A DNA stretch of 64,000 bases from Daphnia pulex (Eukaryota > Arthropoda > Branchiopoda > Diplostraca > Daphniidae): positions 10,495,501 to 10,559,500 of the forward strand of contig NC_060018.1 of assembly GCF_021134715.1 (NCBI RefSeq), written 5' to 3'. The position numbers were made by a program, and so were the translations under genes. The notes beneath the pieces were generated by a model. The model was not told where the DNA came from, did not search any database, and worked only from the letters and a program-made list of their open reading frames with translations. Positions 32,291 through 43,116 of the stretch are shown here, piece by piece (position 1 is the stretch's first letter; each line of letters opens with the position of its first letter).

Positions 32291-35200
32291 CCCCTTACGT
32301 AACGGTACATAACTATTGTATTTGACCGTTGTAAATATCCAATTGATGTAATAAGAGAACCAGCACGAATAAAAGCAATATGACCTTTATTGTCTGTTAC
32401 ATTGGAAGGTCGTGTCAAATTAACCATACCATAGGTTGGTCCATTATCAACAGGTCCATCTGAAATACTGAGGGTTGGCTGAGTTACATATGTTATTGCT
32501 ACTGTAGGATTGGTGATTTGTACTAATGCACCTCGATTTGATATTCCAATTCCTATATTATTACTTGTATTAATATAAATTCCACTATTACCTGCACCCG
32601 TCTGTAAGATTAAATTTCCAGACAATGTATTGATCACTGTATCTCCTGCCGCAGCAAAATTTGAATATGCCCCTGCACTTGATGCAATAGGAATTTGTAA
32701 TGCAGTAGGATAGGTAGAATTACCCATAATGATCTGCGGATTGGTTGCACCATAAATATATAGTTTCTGTGAAGAACTTGATGTCCCAACTACTCAGACT
32801 ACATTCCCTGCAACAATCGCATTTCCACTCGTATACCCCGATGGCAATCGAGTGACAGACTCAATCACAACTTCACTAGAAGTACATGATCCAATATACT
32901 GTCTATTTGCTGACATAGCACAAAATGTCCATGGATTACTTGGAATGGTAGCAGAGGACCATGTTGTACCATACGTAGTAGAATAATAAATCAATTTAGT
33001 ACCTACAGTGTTAATTGTTGCAACTTGATACTATCCTGAAGCAGAAAAACATACACAATTCCAATTTGGCGATGAAATACTGTTTGATGTTGCCCATGAT
33101 ACACCATAATTACTTGAATAATAAATAACACCACCCCATGAGACAGCTGTTTGATATTGTCCAGAGGCAGAACAACATACACTTTCAAATGTAATACCTG
33201 ATAAACCACTTACTTGAGTCCACGTTTGGCCATAATCTGTTGATATATATAAAAATTTTGTTCCTGTTTTTTGTTACAGGTGCATAAAACATGGTTGCTG
33301 TCTGATACTGTTTAGAAGCAGAACAACATACAGATGTATAGTATCCAGAGACTGAATTAGATTGTGTCCATGTTACACCATAATTTGTAGAATACCAAAT
33401 GTAACTTGTAGTTCCACCTACATTTGCTTGTGTAGCAGTCTTATATTGTCCAGATGCAGATACACATGATCCATACCATCTAACTGTTGGTGAAGTAACT
33501 CGTGTTCATGATAGACCATAGGTAGAAGATATATATATATTACTTTCTGCATTAAGTACACCTATTATCTGATATTGCCCTGATGCTGACATGGCTCCAC
33601 CAATATAGTTTAATAGACCATTTGGTATTACTGGTGTCCAGCTTACACCATAATTGTTTGATACAATGACAGCAGTGGCATAATGCGTTACTAATTGATA
33701 CTGGCCATTAGCAGACATAGCAAATCCTTGACAATTAAGTCTTGTAGTATATGATACCCAGTTCTGTCCAAATGTTCCATAATCCAATGCAGGTGTTGCA
33801 GTAATCTGTGTTGAGTTATCCATAAACTGATGTACAGCACTACGAATTCTTCCTGCTACATCAAGTTGATATTGTGGCACAGATAATCCAGTTCCACCTG
33901 TTGCGGCAGTTGTCCCAAAAATAGTCTGAAAAAAAGTATTTGTTCTCGTTGGTCCCTGTCCAACACCAACAAATCCAGCAGAATATGTTAATGGATTACC
34001 AACTATTCCTGTAGAACCCGTTACATTCCATGTAATAGCACCAATAGAACCAGTAGTACCAGTAGAACCAGTAGAACCAGCAGAACCAGTGGGACTAGTG
34101 GGACCAGTAGAACCAGTGGAACGTCCCACTTGTAGAACGACAACAGCAATACGTGAATATGTTGTTTGTATGGTTACCGCATTATTATCATAATAATATA
34201 CCGCCATGGTTGCACCAGGAATCATCGTAACAACAAAAGAATTAGTAATAATATTGCTCATGGTCAACACCGATGCTGTTCCACCGAGTTGGAAAAAAGT
34301 AGATCCATTTCCTGTAGTATTCAGTTGTAATGTATATTCCACTAACACAGGTAGTGTCATATTAGTTTTATTCGTAAATAAACCTGATCCATTCGGTGCA
34401 CCCAGAATAGAAGTGTTGAGTGACTGAGATGTATCTGAGGTGTTCCATAGTACACTCGCACTCGTTGGTGCAGGAATGGCTTGAACACTTCCTAGTGTAA
34501 ACGATGACATGGTTGAACCTGACTAGTTAACCCTGGTCCTGTTACTCCAGTAGGACCTTGTGTACCAGCATTAATAAGTGATAATGTAATTGTAGATTCC
34601 TTTTTTATTGTTACTGCAGTACCAGCATTTTCTATATAATACAGTGCAATTGTTCCATTGGGAGAAACCAATACTGTACACGAATTGGATATAAAATTAC
34701 TGTCATTACATGTACCACCAAATAACGTGGTTGTTCCACTTAATCCAATTGCAGAGAAACCACCACCTGTTGTATTCAAACTCAATGAATATTTAATAAG
34801 TAAAAGGTGAGATACATTAGATATATTGGTAAAAAGGCCAGATGCATAGGTAAATGGAATGGTACCTTGTGACTGTAATGTTATTAATGTAGGAAAAGCA
34901 ACAGCTACAAAAATGCCCGATGAGAAGACTCCTCTTTGTGTTCCTGTTGCAGCATACGCTGCTTGTATGGCTTGTCCCTGTGGTCTAGCTGGACCTGTTA
35001 CACCTGGTGAACCAGCACTGAGTAGTGTGCATATAATACGTGAACTAGAAATCATTGTAGTTACTACTGCATTATCTTGATAGTATATGCCAAAATATAC
35101 ATTAGGAGCCAAAAGAATAGTACAACTATTTGAGAAACCATTTGTATCATTGAAGGTTCTACCAAAATTGTTTGTGGAACCGTTGATGCCAATGGCAGAA

Positions 35201-35752
35201 TAGCAACCAGATGTGTTTCATAAGTTTAATGTATATTCGATATTAAGAGAAAGAGTTATTGTTGTTGTATTTGTAAATGTTCCTGCAGGATTTGCTTCAT
35301 AATTATATATAACTCCTGTTGTTCCGATTGATTGTGTAAGATCTTGAGTAGACCATGCAATCAGAGTATTTAATTGTCCTTTAATTGGAATACTTTGTGC
35401 TCCACCAGCAGTGTATGAGAATTGTCCAACTTGACCAGATGAACCAGCTGCACCTGTTGCACCTGTTGTACCACCACATATTGTGGAACCTGTAACAGAT
35501 ACAAGACTTGATACAGACAATAGGGAAGCATACATGGTTACTGTGGATAAGGTGGATCCAGTGAGGGTAGAGAATGTAGTGAGAGATAGACCAGGAACAT
35601 TGGTGGTACTTGCATTTAATGTTGAAACCGTGAGTGTTGAAGCAAGTGTCATACTATTTCCTGAAAAAGTAGATGCAGTAATTGTAGAGGCTGTTAATGA
35701 ACTTCCAATCAGTGTGGAGAATGAGGTAAGTGATAGACCAGGAACATTATTA
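32275..35752 (-). pseudogene. Giant-virus fibre/collagen-like protein, C-terminal part
   Basis: Continuation (left of the 35753-38015 transposon) of the gene starting at 38962. In coding order there are a Ser/Thr stalk (STLTVSTLNAS repeats), three jelly-roll-like (C1q/TNF-type) modules with YTLQLNTTG or YSLSLNTTGG strands, collagen-like GSTGPTSPTGSAGSTG stretches, then repeated Asp-box-like units (STTYGTTW, SNNYGVSW, each with a SASGQYQ strand) and a final GDTVINTLSGNLILQTGAGN beta region. At least four frameshifts and several stops (e.g. near 32,795, 33,020, 33,505) break it. Likely a virion-surface fibre. The end at 32275 leads into Arg/Ser-rich sequence. Confidence 0.8.
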
Positions 35753-36789
35753 AAACAGCGAACTGGGACACGGCCCGCGAAAACGCAAATTGGGACACAA
35801 TTCGACGATTTTTTCTTTAAGTAAAATACAAAAAAATGTGAGGTTTATTGCAAAATCTAATTTATTTAATTTAAAATATAGGGGGGGGGATACGCAATTA
35901 GGCAAAAGGACGTAATATACTATTTAGAATTATTCGAGATATAATTAATTGAATTTTAAGAATTTGGCTTACGGCCAAGAAATTTGGGCTCTGTGTTGGC
36001 TGTTAGCAAACAACATTGCGGCATAAGGAATATCTAGACTATAAGTGGATTAATCCTTTAAATAATTATACCAAAAAGGTAGAGGGTGAAAAGTTCTACA
36101 ATAGTATATAAGGTTTTGTCAATATTTTGAATATTTATCGAAATATTTCATTACCAGGAAATGGAAGAAAAATGCGAATTTGGGACAGCAGACGCGAATT
36201 GGGACAACAAATTTTGAAAAAAAAAATTATTTCGTTATTTTGCAATGGTTGTACATCAATCGACGCAGAATTTCAAGGCAAATCGATTGATATACAGGAT
36301 TTATAGGTTTTATTGCGTAATTTTAGCATTATTAGCCAAAAACTATTTCAGTGACGTTGGATTGAGTCTGGCCAGATCCAAGAAAATTGTCACTTCCATC
36401 TGTTTTTTTTTAATTTGTTCTTAAAATGAACGATTGAAAGCGAATAGGGTTTCAGATATTTTCGCGAAAATTTTAGAATTTTATGTCAACATTTGAATTA
36501 GATCATGGCTCTTCTTTCTCATGGTGCCATACCTTATGTCCCAAACTGTAGCCCCAAATAATTTTATTAAAAATTATTGAAGTCTTAACGTTTTTCGTTA
36601 ATCCTGTTCATCTTGATAAAATATTTATAGTGCACTTTAAATAATGTAAATAAAACGAAAAACAGTTAATATTTTCGATAAAATAGTAGCAGTTTTGTTG
36701 CCATAAGGTGCTATGATGCTAATTGGGACAGCCGAATGGGAAGCTGTGCCTATTGTCTTATCGCAGACTTCTTCAAAGTCAATAAAGTA

Positions 36790-36863
36790 TCAGTGGCACC
36801 TTGGTTAAATGCTAAATTTGCATTTGTTTCATCTTATGGTGAGGTGTTCGAGCCCCAAATCCA
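36790..36863 (+). repeat. tRNA-like segment 1 in the TIR element
   Basis: Contains an A-box-like TGGCACCTTGGTTAAATGC and a B-box-like GTGTTCGAGCCCC, spaced about 40 bases apart as in tRNA genes. Acceptor stem pairing is not evident; it is likely tRNA-derived or a decayed pol III promoter. Confidence 0.5.
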
Positions 36864-37009
36864 ATAAAAAAAAGAATTAATTCTTCCATCGAATTTACGT
36901 GTATCTATAAAATTTTTGATTAAAATCCAACGACAAATAAATTTTTCTAACAAATAAAATGGATTATCGTATCAAAGTTTCACTTGTAATCATTTGAAAA
37001 ATCTAAAAC

Positions 37010-37090
37010 GCTCCTCAGGTTTGAACCTTTGCCATGTGAATCTGAAATCTACGACCTTATCAACTAGACCACCAATAGCTGTCGTTCAAG
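37010..37090 (-). repeat. tRNA-like segment 2 in the TIR element
   Basis: On the minus strand, TGGTCTAGTTGATAAGG (A box) is followed by AGGTTCAAACCTG (B box). The spacing and the T-arm-like palindrome fit a tRNA pseudogene or SINE head. Confidence 0.55.
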
Positions 37091-37239
37091 AACATATTGG
37101 GATAGCTATACGAATACCTGTTCCAACGGACCCGATTTAAATTTTATTTTCATTTGATTGCACGATTTCATCCCAATTGAACGCAAATATCAGAGTTTTA
37201 GAACTGTTGCCAAAATCGATTATAGATATCTGGTTGATT

Positions 37240-37318
37240 ATGGGTATCGAACCCCGAACTCATGTGAATCTAATTCGACGGCCGTGATGTTACCACCACG
37301 CCATGACAACTTAACGAA
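37240..37318 (-). repeat. tRNA-like segment 3 in the TIR element
   Basis: On the minus strand, TGGCGTGGTGGTAACA (A box) is followed by GGGGTTCGATACCCA (B box, T-arm). It has the best tRNA resemblance of the three. Confidence 0.55.
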
Positions 37319-38015
37319 AATGTAATTACCACTCTGTATGTTGATGCTACTTAAGTCTGCTGTCCCAGTTCGCATCATCGGCTTACATGGGAAACACAAA
37401 ACATTAATTAGATGAATAAAATCAGCGCTATGTTAGCAAAATACAGCTTAGTACATACAGAACACTATCCTGAATCCGCATACATAAATTTTTCTTATAA
37501 AACTATAGCTTTATTTTATTTTTAATAACACAAGTTTTCGGCTAGTTTGGGACATTCACAACACGGACGTCCAACTTTCAAATTGAATTTCTCGAGAAAT
37601 AAACAATAGAATTTCGCCTAGTTTATTATTTTGTAAATCTTAGGTTATTCCTTTCAAGTTAAGCTAATGAGTTAATAAGATATTCAAAATAACTTTTTTT
37701 TGTTGATGAATAGTTTTGATCCACTGTCGAAAAGTTCAGCAGACGGAAAAAGCTTTTTGACAGCTCAATGTTTTGATTTTTTAAATGAAAATATCTCAAT
37801 ATTTTTCTATTGCACCATACTTGGTGTCTTAAGCGATTCGATTCAGAAAAAAAATTCTGCGTCGAATGAAATAATTAGTTTTTAAAAATAAGTCTGTCCC
37901 AATTAGCATTTTTTGTCCCATGATTACATTTTTTCCCCATAATTCGCATTTCGTCGATACACGCAAATGCCATAAGAAAGTCTATTAGGAAAAACGCTGT
38001 TCCAGTTCGCTGTTT

Positions 38016-38962
38016 TACCCTAATAGAACTTGCATTCAATGTTGAGACAGTAAGTGTTGAGTTAACAATGACATCATTGCTATTCAGACTGGATACAGCA
38101 ATTGTTGATGCAGTTAATGAACTTCCAGTAAGTGTAGAGAATGAAGTAAGAGATAGACCAGGAACATTGATTGTGGATGCATTTAATGTTGAGACAGTAA
38201 TGGTTGAGTTAATGACAAGATTGTTGGCCTGTATTGTCGATCGGAGTGAGGAATAATAGATGAGTTGTGCTGTCAAAGTGGATACATTAGATACATTTGT
38301 TGTTATTGTGGATGTAACAAGTGTTGAAGCCAATTTAGAATTGGTTGCTGTTACATTACTAGCAGTAACATTCGTTGTGGTGACATTCGTTGTACCAATG
38401 GTTGATCCATGAAGTGAAGAGAAATTGATAAATTGTGCATTCAAGGTGGATACATTGGACACATTGGTTGTTATTGTGGATGTAACAAGTGTTGAAGCCA
38501 ATATAGAATCGGTTGCAGTTACATTCGTTGCATTAACATTGGTTGTACCAATGGTCGATCCTTGAAGTGAAGAAAAGGTAACAAACTGTGCAATCAAGGT
38601 GGATACATTAGATACATTTGTAGCTAACGTGGATGTAGTTAGCGTAGATGTGGATAATGAAGTAAGTGATACAATAGAGTTTGCTGTAAAAGGACCATTG
38701 AAGGTGTTAGAATAAACAACTTCTTTATTGACCGTATCGTACATCATAAGATTGGTGGCGGTGACATTTCGAACAGGAGCAATGTATAATGCATTTGTTG
38801 AAACACCCGATAAAGCCGTACCAGATGCAGGACGATACTGGATGCGGGCTGTGACACTGCTCCTGCCAAATATCCGATGGCAATTGATGTGGATCCTTGC
38901 AGTGTTGACCCTGCGCCAGTTCCGAAAGAAACGGCATTTATACCTCCATAGGGATACGACAT
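38016..38962 (-). pseudogene. Giant-virus fibre protein, N-terminal part
   Basis: ATG 38962 starts MSYPYGGINAVSFGTGAGST, then a YadA-like head repeat (SIAIGYLAGA). After a one-base shift near 38,830 a long threonine/serine stalk follows: NVSNVSTL(I/N/T)AQ, TTNVTATN and STLVTSTIT repeats, about 100 bases per unit at the DNA level. The gene is cut by the transposon at 38015 and continues at 35752; the frames on the two sides differ by one base. The stalk repeats resemble trimeric adhesin stalks. Confidence 0.8.
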
Positions 38963-38971
38963 GTTATCTAA

Positions 38972-38992
38972 AGGCTTTTTAGAAAAAAGCCT
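38972..38992. terminator. Hairpin AGGCTTTTT/AAAAAAGCCT
   Basis: A stem of nine to ten pairs with a tiny loop, 10 bases before the fibre ATG at 38962 and downstream of the fibre gene ending at 39220. It most likely terminates that upstream gene. Confidence 0.55.
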
Positions 38993-39219
38993 ACCAAAAA
39001 ATACAGGTTGTTTATAGGAAAATAGTACAATATGTAGTATTTTCGTATTATAATGGGACCGAAACCAATTATAATAGGAAATGTAGTAGGAACTGTATTA
39101 GAAAAAATAGAATAGATACCTAGAGAAAAGACATGGATAAGAACATATATGCATTTTTAAAAAATAGATAAATAATATACTAAAATTAATGAATTACTAT
39201 GTAGAGATAACATATATCA
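38993..39219. other. Viral intergenic spacer
   Basis: AT-rich gap between two minus-strand fibre genes. No gene is seen; an AATAGTAC motif is present near 39,025. Confidence 0.5.
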
Positions 39220-41630
39220 TTATATAGCATATATTGAAAATGTCATATTTACAAAATTTCCAGTATTATTACTAGTTCGTTGATAATAATTAAATATTAA
39301 AGGTGATGTTCCAGTAAATCCTAATGCTATACCTCCCATAGATGCTACAGTACCTGTTTCAGTTGTTATTGCAGTACCGTATGAACTATAAAATGTAATA
39401 CTTGAAGTAACAGGAACAAGTAGTGCCATTCCACCATAATATCCACTTGAAATATTTCCAGTATCAATGGATGCAAATACAAATAAATAAACAGAGGCAG
39501 TTCCATTTGACCATATCGTATTTGTAAATGCGGGAGTAGGATTGCTAGGACCACCATCAAGCAACACTTTTATAGGGGTTTGTACAATATTTGATTTAAA
39601 TCCAGATGTTGCAATTGTACCATTCACATGTAGTGCAGAAGTAGGATTCGTTGTCCCAATTCCTACAAGACCATTTGCTGCAATACGCATACGTTCAACT
39701 GCAGGGTTTCCTACAGTACCTGTAATTCCATCTATGGTTCCAAATGAAATTACTCCACTACGAAGTTCAACTGGATAATCACTACGTGTATTTACATCAA
39801 GAATACGTATAAATCCTCCTAAATTTTGATAAGAATCTCTTGTTATAAAATAATCATCTAGTCTAGCAACAATATATGTACTTCCATCTGCTCGTGGAGT
39901 AGCCCATGATGATCTAATTGTAGTATTTGGTGAAAATAAATGTAATAGTGCACCAGGATTCGTTGTTCCAATTCCTACGTTTCCATTAGATACCATTGAA
40001 ATTGCTCCATTACTATGTGTAAATTGATTATCTAGTCCATAACCCATAACAGATAAATAAAGTGAGGTAGATGCAGTATATCAGGCAATTAGTGCCAAAT
40101 AAAAGACCTGTGCAACAGAATTCAACCCTTGACTTAATGGGCCCAAACCAGATGCATTCAGAATAATCGAGTTTGCAGTTTGATTCTGGTACCCAGCATA
40201 GTTTCCAATCGCAATAGTATTCTGGGCTTGATTTTGATAACCAGATTGATTTCCTATCGCCACACTGTAACCATTACTATTATTATTTAGTTGATACACA
40301 GTTGTTGCATTTGAAACAGTACTATAAGAACCATCATACGAGATGTCACATCATACAAGTGGTGTGGTACCAACAGAGACACCTACAAATGTTACACCAT
40401 AATAAGTTGAATAGTATACATTATTACCTGTGGTTGCATTTGTAATAATTACCATATATTGTCCTGTAGTACTTATAGCAGACCCTGTAATTACACCAGG
40501 GATGGTTCCTGACGCAACCGATGAACCTGATGAAACATTTGTTATTGGTGATATGACATTATATAAGGAAGTGTTTGTTCGTCCTGTAAACATTGGTACA
40601 AATTCACCATATTCAAATGCTCCAACATTCATTGGCCATAGAGTTTGTCCAATCACTCTAAAATAGGTATATGCTGTTTTGGTAGTTAGAAAGGTACCAG
40701 TGGTTATAGGTTGGGATATACCTGCAATTACAGTTTGTACTCCATTATAATTTACATAGGTAATATTTGTCTGTGTTTGAGAAGCATTGGTAAATGGAAT
40801 TATACCAGAAAATGCACCCGTTGTTATATTATATCCAAAATTAGATGCCCAGCAATCAGACCCTGAATAATTGATAATTGCATTAAAAAGCATATAGGGT
40901 GCACTTAATGTGCCTGAATACGATGAACTTGCACTTACCGTCCATGCAATACCTCCTTGATTCCATGAGGTTGATGCTAACCCAGTTTGTTGTGGGGTTA
41001 CACTAAATGATGGAACCAATTGGGTAAGTGTGGTAGAATTGAAGTTATTTTCATAAATGACTTGCATTTGGTATGGTGTTAGTGCAGAGTTATAGATACG
41101 AAGATTATCGACATATCCTGCATATTGGTTATACAATCCAGCTACACATCCTACAATTAATGAGGTAGCTCCAACTGCAGTAGTTTGTGTACATGGTATG
41201 CCTGTATAACTTATTGAGTTTTGAAGTATTCCATTTACGTATAAATAAGCCATCCCATTTGCAATGACTCCTGCAATATGTGTCCATGTATTCATTACTA
41301 TAGGAATACTTGTTATAATCGTTTTTTGAGTGAATACACTTCCTACTGTTGAAAAACCTTAAATCCAACTAATCCCGCAGGTGAAATATAGAAATCTAAT
41401 AATGTAGCTCCTCCTTCTCCAGCTCCTAATTGAATTGGTGCCGCTGTATTTGGGGATGGAAGTGCAGTAGGATAAATCCATGCTGAAATGGAAAATGCAT
41501 TTGGCATCGCAGCAAAAAAGAAGGCAATGTATATGATACAAATGTATTTGATTCATTTGTTCCAGCAATACCAGTAATAACTAATGAATTTGATCCAACT
41601 TTTCCTGAACCATTTGTTCCTTGTTTGATT
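39220..41630 (-). pseudogene. Giant-virus fibre protein: LamG + head repeats + GIGTTNP units
   Basis: In coding order there is an LamG/concanavalin-like module (SNSLVITGIAGTNESNTF to WTHIAGVIANGMAYLYVNGI and YVDNLRIYNSALTPYQMQ), a linker, two YadA-like head repeats (AIGNQSGYQNQAQNTIAIGN), then VGIGTTNPGALLH and VGIGTTNPTSALHV units as in phage tail fibres, and a C-terminal beta domain ending MTFSIYAI. Breaks: a frameshift near 41,350, and TGA codons near 40,349 and 40,079. The LamG N-terminus runs into the capsid gene on the opposite strand at about 41,610-41,635, so its 5' end is lost. The head region is the closest paralogue of 5285-5410/9767. Confidence 0.82.
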
Positions 41631-42822
41631 CCTCGCAGAGGTGATTTACTTGGCAGAGTCTATCTTGATATTACACTCCCTCTCATCAAGAATACATCGG
41701 GAAATGTATTGTCCCACACAAATACGATTGGACATGCATTGATTGAAGAGATTTCCTTAGAAATTGGTGAGCAAGAGATCGATAAACAGACAGGAGAATG
41801 GATGGAAATTTGGACACAGATTTCTACACCTACTTCGCAACGGGATGCACTCAATCAGCTTATTGGTCGTCAAAAACAGTATGAAACGCCAAATATTATT
41901 CCAGATGCAACAGGTGGACTACAGCTTCTCATTCCATTACAATTCTTCTTCTGTAATAATCCTGGACTATACTTACCATTGATTGCTCTGCAGTATACAC
42001 CCATTCGTATTAATATTACATTGAGACCATTACAACAGCTTTTCTGGGTTCCGCCACCAGCAGGTGATCAGAGTCAATGGAATCCATTATGTAATACACA
42101 AGCAAGTTGTACAACACCCATTATGAATATGATGTTATGGGGAGATTATGTCTACTTTGATGTGGATGTCTACGTTTGTTTATGAGTACAACACATGAAT
42201 ATGTGATTGAACAAGTGCAATATACACCACCCTATTCGATTACTGCAAATCAAACAACGGCAACAATGTCTGTGGAATTCAATCACCCTGTAAAGGAATT
42301 CTTATTTGTGATACAACGAGATGCGATGACAAATCGCAATGAATGGTTTAATTATAGTAGTCTGGTAACTGGTGAATCTGCGATTCAGGCCTTCTGGTAC
42401 AACTACTATTGGTTCTACAACGTCAATACGTCCGGACTTACTTGCCTCGGCTGTTTTTCAATTGGATGGGTATGATCGATTTACATCACGAAATGCTACA
42501 TTTTTCCGTGTACATGATGGTCATACAGCTGTTGTAAGCTGTATGACCATCATACTACGACTCCGGTTGATGCATACATTTATAACTATTCCTTTGCATT
42601 ACGTCCAGAGGACATTCAACCGACGGGGTCAATGAATGCAAGTCGAATCGAAAGTATGACATGGCAGATTCAGATGAACACGGCGCTAACACATCCATTA
42701 CCTGCATCTGGAAGTCAGACGGCTTATCCTGCACGAGGCAATTGTCACATTGTAATATACGGGCACAATTACAATATATTTCGAGTGATTAATGGTTTCG
42801 GTAGATTATTGTTTACCATTTA
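41625..42822 (+). pseudogene. NCLDV major capsid protein (double jelly-roll), broken
   Basis: Begins inside the first jelly-roll at IPRRGDLLGRVYLDITLPL; also seen are EISLEIGEQEIDKQ, YVYFDVD, THEYVIEQVQ, VEFNHPVKEFLFVIQRD, TFFRV, ALRPEDIQPTGSMNASRIES and a C-terminal NYNIFRVINGFG, all standard for NCLDV capsid proteins. The first part of the N-terminal strand region is missing, replaced by antisense LamG-fibre sequence. Frameshifts lie near 42,165-42,180, 42,380 and 42,530 (at a 17-bp inverted repeat). The protein forms the trimeric capsomers. The MCP is the strongest single marker that this block derives from a giant virus. Confidence 0.9.
42514..42553. repeat. Perfect 17-bp inverted repeat inside the capsid gene
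   Basis: ATGATGGTCATACAGCT (42514-42530), a six-base loop GTTGTA, then its exact inverse (42537-42553). It coincides with a frame change in the capsid gene. Confidence 0.85.
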
Positions 42823-42864
42823 ATTTTGGTTTTTTCATAGACTTTTTCTTACAACATCTAAGTA

Positions 42865-43116
42865 ATGGCATCAGATCCATCTGTACTTCCTAAAGTGATA
42901 GAACCAATTCCAAGTGCAACTATTATGCCTACTCCAGGTTTGCCTCTTGCACCAAGTGCTCCAAGTGTACCGACTGCACCGCTTATACCTTCAACAAATG
43001 AACCTAAAAAACCAAATGTATCTACTCCTGTTGTTGGACCAGAAAAACCTGGTATAGCTACAGCAACTCCACCAACAGAAACTCCAAAAAAAGAGAAGGT
43101 ATTAGTAAAATCATAA
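42865..43116 (+). CDS. Proline-rich small viral protein (83 aa)
   Basis: Intact frame starting MASDPSVLPKVIEPIPSATI; Pro/Thr/Ala-rich without folded-domain motifs, and Lys-rich at the end. It lies 42 bases after the capsid gene on the same strand. Function unknown. Last recognisably viral gene on the right. Confidence 0.5.
   Translation: MASDPSVLPKVIEPIPSATIMPTPGLPLAPSAPSVPTAPLIPSTNEPKKPNVSTPVVGPEKPGIATATPPTETPKKEKVLVKS

Larger units (their letters stand above)
35753..38015. mobile_element. 2.26-kb TIR element, non-coding, in viral fibre gene
   Basis: Ends AAACAGCGAACTGG (35753-) and its inverse (-38015), flanked by TA at 35751-35752 and 38016-38017. Both sides belong to one viral gene, so this is an insertion. 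No transposase is recognisable. About ten scattered TTGGGACA/TGTCCCAA motifs in both orientations repeat the subterminal sequence, and three tRNA-like segments are embedded. Probably a non-autonomous Tc1/mariner-class element. Confidence 0.75.

Noticed and set aside
38728..38982. + strand open frames opposite the fibre genes (also 34206-34427, 35483-35824, 39542-39778, 40430-40666)
   Set aside because: Shadows of long repetitive minus-strand coding regions, with no start context or motif.
23862..40351. Alternative genetic code with TGA read as Trp, suggested by many in-frame TGA codons in viral genes
   Set aside because: TGG is used freely for Trp in the same genes, TAA and TAG interruptions also occur (GT, PI-PLC, 30,841, 33,020), frameshifts are everywhere, and at least one TGA (31521-31523) seems to be a normal stop. 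Mutation decay explains it better.
5285..43116. Maverick/Polinton element as an explanation for viral genes in an animal genome
   Set aside because: No protein-primed polymerase B, retroviral-type integrase, protease or long terminal inverted repeats. The ligase, XRN, Erv1, SOD and fibre set is NCLDV-like.
5285..43116. Simple contamination by a free giant virus
   Set aside because: Four eukaryotic transposons with introns and target duplications lie inside viral genes, and both ends join animal-type pseudogenes. Read support still needs confirmation.
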